Source: Erythrobasidium yunnanense
Lineage: Eukaryota; Basidiomycota; Cystobasidiomycetes; Erythrobasidiales; Erythrobasidiaceae
Length of the DNA: 64,000 nt
NCBI GenBank assembly: GCA_001600175.1
Contig: BCJC01000001.1
Location: forward strand, 1,258,065-1,322,064
Direction: 5' to 3'
Part shown: piece by piece, positions 12,586 to 23,602 of the stretch
Layout of the letters: each line of letters starts with the position of its first letter
Numbering within the stretch: position 1 is the first letter of the stretch
Notes under the pieces: generated by a model
What the model was told of the DNA's origin: nothing
Seen by the model: the letters and a program-made list of their open reading frames with translations, nothing else
Databases searched by the model: none
Made by a program: the position numbers and the translations under genes

Positions 12586-14022
12586 ATGGCGACCAACAAT
12601 GTCCGCAGATCTATACGGAAGCTTGTCACGATGCTCTCCTTCGGCAATATCATCGTCTGGATCGTGTGGGCATTGAGTGCAAGAACGGACAATGCAGCAG
12701 TCAAAACAGCCAACTCTGTGGATCCAGTAGTCGCCTTGTCACAGAATATTCAGCAGATATCTCCAGAGTGTGTCGTACCAATGCGGCCAGACTCAACCCA
12801 ACCTACTCCTTTGGAACAGGCTTTCGCAGACTCATGGAACGAAAGGTGTAAGCTGGATCAGGTCAGTAGATCTAGCATCGGTGTGAGCACTGGCACTTAC
12901 GCTATTGTATAATTGCACAGACCAAGTTCACAATCATAATGACAAGCAACAATGACCGGATAGACATAGTTCGAAGGTGAGCGCTCCCTGTTAGGAAGCT
13001 GCGAAAGAGTTCCCGGCTAACATTGTCTCTATACAGGAATCTTGCGCTTACACATCAGGTCGAGTGCCCTCGATAGCAGAGATTTACATTCGGTGGAATG
13101 GCGACCCACCTGCAAGGCCCGGCCTATACAATCCAATGACAGCCAACGGTGAGTTTTTGAGTATCATGAGAGGGATTTGAATTTTTCTGAGTATATATTT
13201 ACATCAGTTCCTGTCCGTCTGAGTCGGAACGACAATTCTTCTCTAGTCAATCGCTGGATGCCCATTCCGGACTTGAAGACTGCTTATGTCTTCAGCCACG
13301 ATGACGATATGGAGATTGATCCTGATGATCTCGAGTGGGCATGGAGAACATCTCGGCAATTTCAGCCTGCTTTCACAAGCTTTGTTGGGCGCAGGTTTGA
13401 TGTCTGGGGCGTACATCGGCATGCAAAGTACAGAGTTGGGAGCGAGGGAGAATCTTACAGTATGGGGTCAGTAGTCACACAGCTCCCGAAAGTATGCGTA
13501 GGCTGAGTATGTATCTCTCGGCGGCAGCACCTCTGCATCATGGGTACATGCATCGTTTATGGATGTATGGAGCCATCCTTCCCTTGCGCCTGTTCACGAA
13601 GAGGTCGACAAAAAGAGGAATTGCGAAGATGTGAGTCTCGACATGCCACTATCGAGTAATTCCATACTGATCCTGTTACCTTAACCCGACAGATTGCAAT
13701 GGCCTTCTTGATACCTCGTTTGACCAGAATCCCGGCACTAGTCATGACACCCAAGAACGACATCAAACATTGGCAGTTCAGGGAGTCGATGGTGTCAGGG
13801 GCTGCGGATCACTGGGTCAAGCGTGATACGTGCTCGCAAAATTTGTTCGTATCTGACTCATCGACAGGCTTACGAATGCCAGAAGGGCTAATGCTTGCGT
13901 CTAGTCTCGACTTCTTTGGCGAGATGCCTCCAGAAAGACAATTCAGCGTTCAGAGAGGTCTCAGCAGCGGCTATCGGAAGATTAAGACGCAGAACGTTCC
14001 GAGTTTCTCCAAGCGCGCCTGA
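12586..14022 (+). CDS. GT64 (exostosin/EXTL2-like) glycosyltransferase, apparent frameshift
   Basis: Exons read as 12586-12861, 12921-12976, 13037-13148, 13208-13466, 13528-13630 and 13693-14022. The N-terminus has one membrane helix (about residues 15-35), giving a type II Golgi protein. Family GT64 features follow: TKFTIIMTSNNDRIDIV, a DxD motif in FSHDDDMEID (Mn/UDP-sugar site), FVGRRFDVWG, ESYSM.TSASW, and NCEDIAMAFL, the EXTL2-type acceptor region. Such enzymes transfer N-acetylhexosamine to glycans. The odd point is exon 3. Splicing from exon 2 arrives in phase 2 and gives RNLALTHQ then a stop within ~13 codons. The family-like reading YTSGRVPSIAEIYIRWNG lies in another frame, and the exon 3 to exon 4 phase agrees only with that frame. 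A one-base change in the genome or assembly, near 13040-13060, best explains this. Confidence 0.75.
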
Positions 14023-14229
14023 CCATACATACCATATCGTAGTCTCGCAGTTTGTATACCCGGTGTTTTCGATTTTCTGGCTGTCAGGCTGCTGCTTTTG
14101 GCTTGTTTGTACCTTTCGCGCTGATGAAGTGCAAAGATATGTAACGATATTAGGGAGTACTGCATTTGCCTATCGATGTACTTCGGCAATTGATAAATTC
14201 GAAACCCTTGTAATTTATACGCGTATTAC

Positions 14230-15948
14230 CTACCTCTGCGCATGTTGTCTGTCCGCGGCTTGTACAAGAAACGACGTCGATGACTTGGCCTGCAAGTCTG
14301 CGACTCGATTACCCGGTGGAGCTTTCCAGGCACACTGCTTCCAATCCTGCTTGCCTTCATATCTAGCATAAGCCCGACTCACTACGAAAGCATTCAAGGT
14401 GCAGGTCTCATCCTTGGTCATGCCATTATTGCAGAATGGCAAGGGAAGTAGAGCATCATCGGCCAATGCCCTGATGAAAGGCACCGATTGCGATACTCCT
14501 GTCTTCATGCAGGCCAGACGCTCGAAGACCAATCTACCAGAGAAAGGTGCAATGTGACCAAACTTCCACTTCCTTTGCGTAGGGCGGTGGGAAGTGGGTA
14601 GCGGAGTGTCTTGCGGATCATCCTTGAACAAGCCCAAAGCTGAAACAATGGCGGCCATCCTGTCTCCATACCATCAGCTTAGGTAATTGACAGGAAAGAC
14701 CGGTCATACGTGTTGTCATGCGAGAAGTCGACATAAAGGGCTTTATCTAGGGGGAAGGTAGCTGATGAGTTATCGAGTGTTCTGTTTGAATTTGCGTAAT
14801 CCTCGACAGGCGAGCCGGTAAGGCGGGCCAGAAGCTCGTTCACGTAGCCTACACCTTGAACCGGGCCTAATGGATTCCCATAGCCACGATTGTAGTATTT
14901 TTCAAGATCCTGCCAGGGCGATTGTGAGTGTCGTTATGCTAGCTGATGCCTTTTTCCTCACCTGAAAGTACTCGTAGTCGAGAAACTCGCTGTCCGTAAA
15001 CATATCACAGAATCGACTTTTGCCCTCGATGGCAACGCTGTCAAATGCGCAAAGACCGAACAAGATAATCACATCTTTAGCTTGAAAGGTTGTATCGATA
15101 AACCAGGTTTCGAGACGATTTATAATGGGTAGGGTAAACTGCCTAGCCCATTCGTAATGAGCGTGTGAAGGTCGATGGGCCGGGCAATTGTTGTTTGCGA
15201 GAGTATCGTTGGACTGCAATGAAACTCGGTCAGTGCGCTATGCTTATTCATGCGCTTATACGTCACTTGCTCCCACTGCATCTGAGAGGATTAGCGGATC
15301 TTGTACTGGTATGGAGCCATTTGAGGCCATTCGAAAGCCTGTATCCTGGTTCAATACAATGAGGGTAACCCATCGTCTGCTGCATACCTTCGATCCAAGT
15401 ACGAGCAGTCTCTGCCACTCTGTTGCAGCTCGAAGCCCGCACAAAGACACCTCGGTCTGCAGCAATTTGGCTGTAGCGCGAGTAAGCTTCTTGCCCTGCT
15501 TCTCGGGATCTAAGATGCACAAGGCCGAAACTCAACTCTACTGAGTCTATGTTACAGCTGTTGAGCATTGCACTGACTGTCGTACACCGAGTGGGACCAT
15601 GTCCTCGGTTGCAAGCGAGTAGGAGTAGTTGCTGAGCCAGCCTAGGCCTTCTGCAACACCTTGAGGAGATAAGGGCGCTGCCTTCAGACGCTCGACAAGC
15701 TCGATGATGCCTGGAGTGACACCGGCGGTAGGATAGCGAGCTCCATGTCGCTGAAGGATGGAGACCATATCGACAGAACAGCCATCAGGGAGAGGGATGG
15801 AAGAATAAGGGACGGAAGGGAAGGGCGTGAAGTAAGGAGAGTACTGTGCGAGGTGACGGGATACCTCGATAGCAGGGCTACTAGAGAAGGCCAGGATGAG
15901 GAGGAGCAGGATGAGGGCTACCAGGACCATCTTGCAGGCGGATCGCAA
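14230..15948 (-). CDS. Histidine acid phosphatase (phytase-like), membrane-anchored or secreted
   Basis: Predicted 478 residues, six exons on the minus strand: 15948-15578, 15509-15388, 15338-15277, 15213-14962, 14909-14710 and 14659-14230. A strongly hydrophobic segment (residues 7-21) acts as a signal peptide or anchor. The branch-2 histidine phosphatase signature RHGxRxP is seen as RHGARYP (residues 67-73), where His68 forms the phospho-enzyme. The distal HD proton donor is in DFSHDNT. The C-terminal part ([17 protein letters not shown], then a Cys pair) matches phytases and acid phosphatases that release phosphate from phytate or other monoesters. Donor GTGGGA in intron 3 is unusual but matches others here. 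The upstream region is shared with the divergent CAF1. Confidence 0.87.
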
Positions 15949-16289
15949 ATCTTGTCAGATCACGGCAGGGAGAACATGGTGAGGTGAGCCAGAGCCAGAA
16001 AGGTCAGCAGGGTGGTCAGTTGGTAGGAAGCAGAGGGGCGTCATGCAGCATCTACCATCATATATATATGCGCATCGCGCTGAAAGATCAGGAATGTCGT
16101 AACATGAAACTTCCATCCAATCAAACAATAATACTTCGAATACTTGCAACATCGAGCACTATCGACATCCAAACAACCAAAGCTATCTTGACTACTCAGC
16201 GATATCGTAATCTACCTTGGACAATACACAGCCCTTTGCAGCGTAACATCGCAGCATCCATCGGTCTATACATCGGTCCATCATCTTAG

Positions 16290-16724
16290 CAAGCAGCAAC
16301 GACGACGACGACGGCAGGAGGGAGCGGGATTGCAGGTCCAGCGCCAGGGCCAGCCAGCGCAGGGCGGCGAGCTCGAAGCACCAGCAGCAGACTCGCTGGA
16401 GGCGCAGCAGTAGTAGGCGCAGCAGGATCGACGGGCGGACTTGGTGGTGGATCAGGCAGCGTAGCGACTTCGACGGGCTCACCGAAATCCACGAGAAGCC
16501 GCCGGCAGAACAACCATCACCATCATCATCACAATCACAGTGGGCACAACCACAGATACTCCCATTCAAATCCGCACGCTTTGGCGTCGACGCTGTCCAG
16601 CTACCATCTCCAGGTTGAAGACGATTACGAGCAGCAGATCCAGAGCAGCGAAGGCCTCAGAAGCGTAGCAAGCAGCAGTAGTAGCGAGTTTGCACGAAAC
16701 CAGCAGTCTCAAACGTCAGGCAGC
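16290..16724 (+). other. in-frame open extension upstream of the CAF1 start, His/Gly/Ala-rich
   Basis: The CAF1 frame is open without a stop from 16290 to the ATG at 16725. It encodes about 145 residues of low-complexity sequence: Gly/Ala/Thr-rich, then a His-rich run near 16512-16560, then Ser/Gln-rich. There is no in-frame ATG. The segment begins right after an ATCTTAG that could be a splice acceptor. It may be a translated N-terminal extension fed by an unseen upstream exon, or simply the 5' leader. Confidence 0.45.
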
Positions 16725-17957
16725 ATGCCCCAGCCTACCCTCCTTCCCGCAGACGGTATCGTCGATGTATACGCAGACATTCTACAAGAGCAGCTAGAAC
16801 TCATTCGAGATGCTATAGAGGACTTCCCATACGTAGCAATGGATACAGAGTTTCCAGGAGTGGTCGCGCGGCCTATCGGATCTTTCAAGAGCTCGTCGGA
16901 TTACCACTACCAGACTCTGAGGTGTGCTAGAAACCTTCAGCTTCAAGCATATATATGCCCTGCTGACTCTCCGCATGTAGGTGCAATGTAGATCTCCTGC
17001 ATATCATCCAGCTCGGCATCACTCTGTCGGATGGCCAGGGCAATCTCGCACAGCCAATATCGACCTGGCAGTTCAACTTTGAGTTTAGCTTGAGGTAGGC
17101 GCAAGTGTAATAAGTATAGACAGACCACACGCTGATTGATAATGCAGCGAAGACATGTACGCGCGAGAATCTATCGACTTACTCACGAAGAGCGGGATAA
17201 ACTTCAAGAAGCATCAAGAGAATGGAATCAATGTCGAGACTTTTGGAGAACTTCTGATCAGCTCTGGCTTGGTGCTCCTCGACGATGTGAAATGGATCTC
17301 CTTCCATAGTGGATATGACTTTGGCTATCTCCTCAAGCTAGTTTCTTGTGCACCTCTACCTGCGACCGAGACCGAGTTCTTCGAAATGCTCAAGATCTGG
17401 TTCCCGTGTATCTACGATATCAGTAAGCACGGGGATACGCCAGGCGAATTACGCATTTTGACTAATTCCTCTGACCAGAATTCCTGATGCGATCATGCAA
17501 ATCGCTCAAAGGAGGACTCCAAGACGTGGCAGACGAACTTCAGGTCGCACGGATAGGGCCGCAACATCAAGCGGGCTCGGACAGCCTTCTCACGCTCAAT
17601 ACCTTCTTCAGTATGCGCTCCAAGTTCTTTGAGGATGAGATAGATCCAAAGTATCTTGGCAATCTGTACGGCTTGGGGAGTAGCAATACCTTCGTGCATA
17701 CAGGAGAGGGCATAGGTACGGGCGGACGTGGGCCAGGCCATCACGCTACAACCCCTCAGATGACGCCTGGACTATTAGCGACTACGCCAGGTAGTGCAGC
17801 AGCGCCGCCATTACCAGCTGCAGCAAGTGCGGCTCTTCAGATTAAGGATCCCTTCCTGCCTAGCCCGTTCAGAGGCAACTCTACATCCGGTTCAGTTAGC
17901 ACACCTGGCTTGGAGAATGGACCGAGTCCAACCTTACGCGGTATCGGAGTAGCATAA
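16725..17957 (+). CDS. POP2: CCR4-NOT deadenylase subunit Caf1/Pop2
   Basis: Predicted 354 residues from the ATG at 16725. Exons are 16725-16921, 16981-17094, 17148-17422 and 17479-17957. It is a DEDD-type 3'-5' exoribonuclease that removes mRNA poly(A) tails in the cytoplasm. The catalytic Asp/Glu pair is in [19 protein letters not shown]; the later motifs are [14 protein letters not shown] and LQDVADEL. The family core [19 protein letters not shown] is rebuilt exactly at splice junctions. After the nuclease domain (about residue 270) there is a Gly/Ala/Pro/Ser-rich tail. The start at 16725 is the first in-frame ATG and lies just before conserved sequence, but an N-terminal extension is possible. 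The gene ends only 108 bp before NUP82. Confidence 0.93.
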
Positions 17958-18065
17958 GTCAGCTAGCCTACATCATTGTGATGCAGATTCGAGTAGTTGT
18001 GCCGGTGTCAAGTATCAATACAAGCTTGTTCTATCTCTTTGATCTGGCCCTACTCGCGCTCAAGT

Positions 18066-21000
18066 ATGGATCAGCCATCAGCTTCGTGGTTGAGCGCTCT
18101 TGCATCGCATCCGATCTTCTCAACATCGACCGTAGGCGGGTCAACGAGTTCGTTTGCTATTCCTGCGCCTCCTTCGCCAAATGCTTCGAGTATCCGCAAC
18201 GACGAAGACGACGAGGAAGAAGAGCAATTCCATAACGAATCTATCTTTCGCCATAATTCCGAACAGCCCCAGAGTTCTGGCATGAAGAGCAAAGCATGCA
18301 TCGTCAGAAACACCGAAGTCGCGCTGGCTGTCGGAAAGACCGTCAGGATAGCGAGCCTGGCAGCATTCAAAACGAGAATCGAGTCTGCTAGATCTAGTCA
18401 ATCATCTAGCAGTGCCGGCGCTTCTAATCAGTACAAAGTGCGCGCATCTGCAGGCCAACCTATGATCCGGTATCTCGAAGGCTGACCCCGCTCGCAGACT
18501 CTCAATACACCTGCACTCGACTTTGAAATCTACTCTTTGGTGCCGTCTACGAATGATAGGTTCCTGGCGTGCGTGGGAAGAAGCCAACTTGTCGTCCTCG
18601 AACTGCCTAGGAAAGGCTGGGAAGGACTGCAGAGCGGTCTCGTCGAATGCAGGTGGGCCTTACAGGCCCCTGAATAGCCTGGTGTCTCACTGACCCTGAC
18701 CTGAAGCCACGACCCGATAGGATCATTCTACCATACACCATCTTCTGCCAGTATTGCCAAAGTAGCATGGCATCACTGGGGAGACAAGGACAGCACTCTA
18801 CTCGTCCTGACCTCCGACGGTCTTCTCAGGGAATACGATGTTCTGCAAGACGTAGAAGAGCCTACTCAGATCGTGGATTTTGTCGGGACCGGTACACGCG
18901 CGCCAGAAGCATCTCGACATTCTGCATCTCGGGCCACCAACCGAAAAGCGAACGAGAGAAGCTTCAGCAGCCGGAGCAAAGACAAGCAGCGAGAAATATC
19001 TACTACGGATCTTACAAGATATGGGGACTATGCTCTCAGCGACGAAACGTCTGGAACTCCCAAAAAGCTGCTCAAAAAGGGGATAGCTTACCTAGGAGAC
19101 GAAGAAGGAGAGGACGTTGCCGTTTCCTTTTCTCTCGGCTCGACACATGCAGGAGAAGACAGCGGATGGGCTTCATTTACCGTCTATTGCCTGATGCAGA
19201 ATGGCGATTTATATTCTGTCTGTCCATATCTGCCGAAGTCTGCTACCATACAGGCAGACTATCTGTCAACTCTCAGCGCATACACCAGTGCTCGATTGGA
19301 TCTTCTGGCTCGCGAGGACGGCATCTCCTTTGCGGAGAAACAGATGCGGGAGTCGAGATATGCACAACAGCTTAAATTCCTCAACTCGCTGCTCATGCAA
19401 GGCGCTTCGGCGAGCGAGACTGAGGCTGAGAGCCACAATGGATCTATTCGAGTGCAGTATCCCAAACATCTACGGCATCTTCAGGTTATGAAGCAAGGGC
19501 CTTTCAACATCGACCCCATACCACAAGAATTGGACAACAAGCAGCAAAGCCTGGCTTGCGACGTGGCGATTGCCGATGTTTGCCAAACAGGGAACACTAC
19601 AAACTATCAGGAAGGCATCTCCATCTTCCTCGTCGCCTATAGTGATGGGAGAGTCGATTTGCTGCTCGAAGCCGAGAGAATTGAGCCAATCTGGGCTGGT
19701 CCCACCGCTTACGACGTGAGCCAAGTGGTCTGCCTTGGACTAGCTACTTCTGACACATGTCTCGCCACAGATCGACGCACCCATGTTGCTAGCGTATGCT
19801 AGCTGCGATTTATTCGAATCTGCGCCAATCTCGTCAGATCACTTCATTATCGTTCCTGACTCTGAACAAGCCGAGATTTTCTACCTTTATCACGCATACG
19901 GCGCCCACTCTATATCCCTGCGTACTATTCGCGACAGTCTCATGCCCCTTCCACCGCAAGACGACTCTAGCGCTTCGACTCTGCCACTTCTCCGCAAGAA
20001 AGTACATGCCGACGTGTCTAGCATCTTTCAGTCTTCTGGCACTGCAGATGGGCCGTCTATACGGTCCTCACAGTCCGCAGTCGTCACATTGCTTGTCATC
20101 AATGAAGTCTATCTAGGATATGCCCTCCTCATTCTCACTGGAGCAGGAAGCGCTGTGACAGTGGAGTTAGCATCCCCGAGTACATTACAAGAAGTCCCAG
20201 GCAAGCATCTGACACTGTCAAATGGAAAGGCAAATACATCTGCGATGCAGCTACTTGCTTCGGGAGACAAGCAGAGTTATGTGGCTTTTCCGGACAGCGC
20301 TCAGTTTGACCTCCCGCATCTTCTGCTCAAGAAAGGCAGCACACCGACAACGCGGTTCGCGTCGCCTCCTGCCACTGCGCGAGCCAATCGTGTCAGCTCA
20401 ACCGGCGAGATCGAACTCACAGTTGACGCTCTGCGATTCGTCGGACAGACTGTTGAAAAATTGGATGCCCAGATAAAAGCCTTGATTCAAGCGGGCAATC
20501 TAGTACAAGAACGACTGGAGTTGCAATTAAAAGAGCTGCCGCGTCAAGCTAGTAAATGCCACGAGGTGGATGATGCCCTGCAAGAGAAGTCGACAATTCT
20601 GAAGGACGAGTACTCAGCTCGTTTGAAGAAGATTGAAGATACTCAACGACTTCTGGAAACAAGGGCGGACAAGCTGCTACAGCGCTTGATCGACAACTCG
20701 CAGCCTGAACTTTCATCTTTCGAAAGGCGGTGGATGGAAGAATTGGACAGGATACAAAGCGCCGTCGGAATGTCTTCTAGCGAGAAACAGGAACGAAGTG
20801 CAGGGCTGCAAGGCCGCCTACAGAAGCTTCAAGAACAGCTTGAAGTATTGAGACCTCAGCTAGAGCACATCAAGAAGACAGGCTCCGTAACAGTCTCGGC
20901 AGATGATCGACGCCTTGGTGCAGCTCAGCGACAACAGATCGAAACCGCATTGTCGGAGGAGTAGGTCCGCTCATCAGCTCGCCTTCTGACAGTACTGACG

Positions 21001-21100
21001 TTGAAGCTGGCATAGAACACGGCTTCTGAGTGAGGTGAAGTCGAAGATCGATAGAGTCACCAACAGGCTATCCAAAAGCCGAGGACAAGCAGAACCATAG
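18066..21100 (+). CDS. NUP82: Nucleoporin of the Nup82/Nup88 family
   Basis: Predicted 936 residues from exons 18066-18437, 18498-18652, 18707-19715, 19771-20960 and 21016-21100. The N-terminal half has Nup82/Nup88 beta-propeller features: LDFEIYSLVPSTNDRFLACV, VLELPRKGW, and VAWHHWGDKDSTLLVLTSDG followed by LREYDV. The C-terminal third is a coiled coil starting with LTVDALRFVGQTVEKLDAQI and running to the end. Nup82 sits on the cytoplasmic face of the nuclear pore and anchors the mRNA export platform with Nup159 and Nsp1. The last exon (TRLLSEVKSK..GQAEP) continues the coiled coil past an unspliced stop, which supports the splice. Family membership is clear; one-to-one orthology with yeast NUP82 is inferred. 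Confidence 0.82.
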
Positions 21101-21370
21101 CAGAAGAAGCTTGATGTCAACCAGTCTTTTTGCCCAAGAACCGTACCATCAAGCGTTATAGCGAAGCCGTCTGGTGCTCTTACTCGACATGTCGGTCTTG
21201 GCTGTGCACTTTTGGCTGTTCACCAAAGCACCATCTCTGACCTCAGCATCGAGCTCAGAAAGGGTGTGGCTCAACGCATAGAAAGTGAATGAAAGCTGTG
21301 GTAGTAGAATGAACGACAAGCGAGTGTATTGATACATCACTGCATGCTCTGTTCGGAATACCAACTGGCT
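21101..21370. other. short convergent intergenic region
   Basis: The 270 bp between the ends of NUP82 and RPN12 should hold both 3' UTRs. I see no further feature. Confidence 0.5.
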
Positions 21371-22338
21371 CTACACGATTGTTTCTAATTCTTTGGCGTA
21401 ACTTAAAATGGTGTCTACCACGCGCTCCTTTGGCAGCTCTGCTTTGCTTGCTTCATCTCGCTCATCTCCTACCGTTCCTTCGAAAGTGATCACCTCTGCT
21501 GTCGGGTTGACTGACCATCCTTTCCTCTGACTTGCAAACTGAAGGAGCTCTTCCCTGTTCTGGAAGAAGAGGAGGACTGCTGCGTCGTGCAGCGGTAGTG
21601 ACGTGTATGCTCTCTCTCCACACGATGCTATCTCGTTTCTGACTGTTTGTATGAGCTGATCGAGGAAGATCTGGTTTTCAGGAAGGGGAGAAGAAGCGCG
21701 GGCAGACCAGACTTTCGAGTATGATCCTTCCATGAGCCATCTTTCGAGATCAAGAGGGAATTTGGTGTATTTGTCATTCATGAGCTGGTCGAAGCCTGTA
21801 GGAATAGACGCGTCATGCGTGCATGTTCAGCTTGTTTGTCTAGCCAAAGCCAAGAACAACACCTTACTTGTAGTTGCTGCGAGTTCTTCTAGCATGGTAT
21901 GAAAGCCTGCAATGTCGTTTGCAGCGAGCAAGCGTAGGAGGGCCAGTCCGGTCAACGGCTGCTGGAGATCTGACGGGGATAGACTGGCAAGCGATAGGAG
22001 TGGGTCAATTGGTTGGAATACTGTTAGTATAGCTATGCAGCCCACTCCTTGCGCTCCCAGAATGGTTTGAGCTGGGATAGATATCTTGTGAATCCGGCAA
22101 TGTCGCCTCTTTGGACGCTGAGCAGTGCGCCGTAACTGAGGATATCCCTCGCTGTTTGAATGTCGTTCTTGCTATGACTTTCCTGACTTCCTGGAAGCAG
22201 CAGCCCTCGCTGGGCCAGCTGGATCTTTGCCTGAACAAGGGTAGCGCTGGCGTCGCCGTTCTTGTTGTTTTTCGTGTCATTTCTGCTGTTACTCGTCGTT
22301 TGGAGCTGCTGCAGCAATGTCTGCAATTCATTGGCCAT
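21371..22338 (-). CDS. RPN12: 26S proteasome regulatory subunit Rpn12
   Basis: Predicted 277 residues from three minus-strand exons: 22338-22046, 21983-21868 and 21795-21371. Rpn12 (PSMD8) is a lid subunit of the 19S regulatory particle and is added last in lid assembly. Diagnostic segments are LERWLMEGSYSKVWSARAS, IRNEIASC-like (VRNEIASCGERAYTSLPL), VLLFFQNREELLQFA and the end YAKELETIV, which corresponds to the YARQLEMIV end of human PSMD8. Intron 1 starts GTGGGC and contains TACTAAC. The gene is head-to-head with PRE3, with 141 bp between start codons. Confidence 0.93.
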
Positions 22339-22479
22339 GATGTATGGATAGATAATGTCCGGAAGTAAGGCCGCGTCAGAGGTACAGGGTCAGCTTTTGG
22401 ACGATTTGAAGGCAACGACGACGGCGAGAACAGCGCCAGATCACAGCACAGAATATACACAGAAAACAGCGAAACAACG
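22339..22479. promoter_or_regulatory. shared divergent promoter, RPN12 / PRE3
   Basis: Only 141 bp separate the start codons of two proteasome genes, one for the 19S lid and one for the 20S core. The region must hold both 5' UTRs and any shared control sites. I looked for the yeast Rpn4 site (GGTGGCAAA) on both strands and did not find it. A purine-rich CGACGACGGCGA stretch is present near 22412-22424. Confidence 0.7.
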
Positions 22480-23417
22480 ATGGAGCGCATCGACTGGAAC
22501 AGGCTCAAGCAGGGAGAGGGTGGGCGTCGTATTATCCCAGGACCGACATGAAGCAAAGGCAGCTGAAACCGCAACGAGAACACAGTCAATCTCGGAACAT
22601 CAATCATGGCTGTAGCCTTCAAGGACGGCGTCGTTATCGGCGCAGACTCGAGAACAACCACCGGGTCATGTATGCTGCAATCTCCCTGGCTGCCACTTCT
22701 TCTGCTAATACATCGATTCAACTCCTTCAGACATTGCTAATCGCGTTACTGACAAGTAATCAATCTGCCTTCAACACCTCCTGCCCTTCTTTCCACTGAC
22801 TGACGCAACCCAATCCAGACTCACAAACCTACACGACCGAATCTATTGTTGTCGTTCGGGATCTGCAGCAGATACGCAAGCAGTTGCTGATATCGTGAGC
22901 CTGCTCACTGTCCCCCCAGGCGGAAGCAAGCTGATGTTCCCGCCAGGTCACCTACCAACTCCAACTGTACGCGCAAGTTCATGGCAAAGCACCACCTACA
23001 CATATCGCTGCAACAATGTTCAATCAAGTCATTTATGCCAATAAGGACCGTCTGTCAGCTGGTATCATCGTCGCAGGCTGGGACGAAGAAGTCGGACCTT
23101 CAGTCTACAACGTGCCGTTAGGAGGAGGGCTCTTCAAGGGACCTTGGGCGATAGGTGGTTCAGGATCATCTTACATTTACGGTTTCTGCGATTCAAACTG
23201 GCAAGAAGGATGGGGAAAAGACGAGACGGTCGCGTTTGTCAAGAGCGCGCTCAGTCTGGCCATGGCAAGAGATGGCTCATCGGGTGGCACGATCAGGATG
23301 TGTGTCATCACAAAAGACGAGGTAGAAAGGTTATTCGTCCCTGGAAACGAACTGCCGCATCTAGGCGGTCTTTGGGGTTCAAAGCCGGTCGTGGACTCTG
23401 GCAAGTTAGTAGTATAA
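22480..23417 (+). CDS. PRE3: 20S proteasome beta-1 subunit (caspase-like)
   Basis: Predicted 231 residues from five exons: 22480-22519, 22586-22669, 22731-22755, 22819-22894 and 22947-23417. The 13-codon first exon encodes [13 protein letters not shown] and splices into [10 protein letters not shown]. This places the catalytic N-terminal Thr at residue 18, after propeptide cleavage between Gly17 and Thr18. [20 protein letters not shown] and [19 protein letters not shown] are specific for beta-1 (PRE3/PSMB6), which cuts after acidic residues. Exon 3 is only 25 nt. If introns are ignored the gene seems to start at an internal Met and lose its active-site Thr, so the small first exon matters. 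Confidence 0.94.
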
Positions 23418-23602
23418 GGGACCTGATAGTGTAGAATGTAGAACAGAAGCAATGGTAAAAGTATCTCGTTCATGTCTTCGTTGCAATTGCAGAACCAGCT
23501 GCATCGGCACAATTCTGACAGGCCTCGCAGAGTGCCTACAAACTGCTATGCTACCCCATCGATCACAATCGTCCCGCGCTACCCCAACTCTGTTCTCTGT
23601 AC

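Noticed and set aside
22339-22479. Rpn4/PACE proteasome element in the RPN12/PRE3 promoter
   Set aside because: Neither GGTGGCAAA nor its complement is present on either strand.
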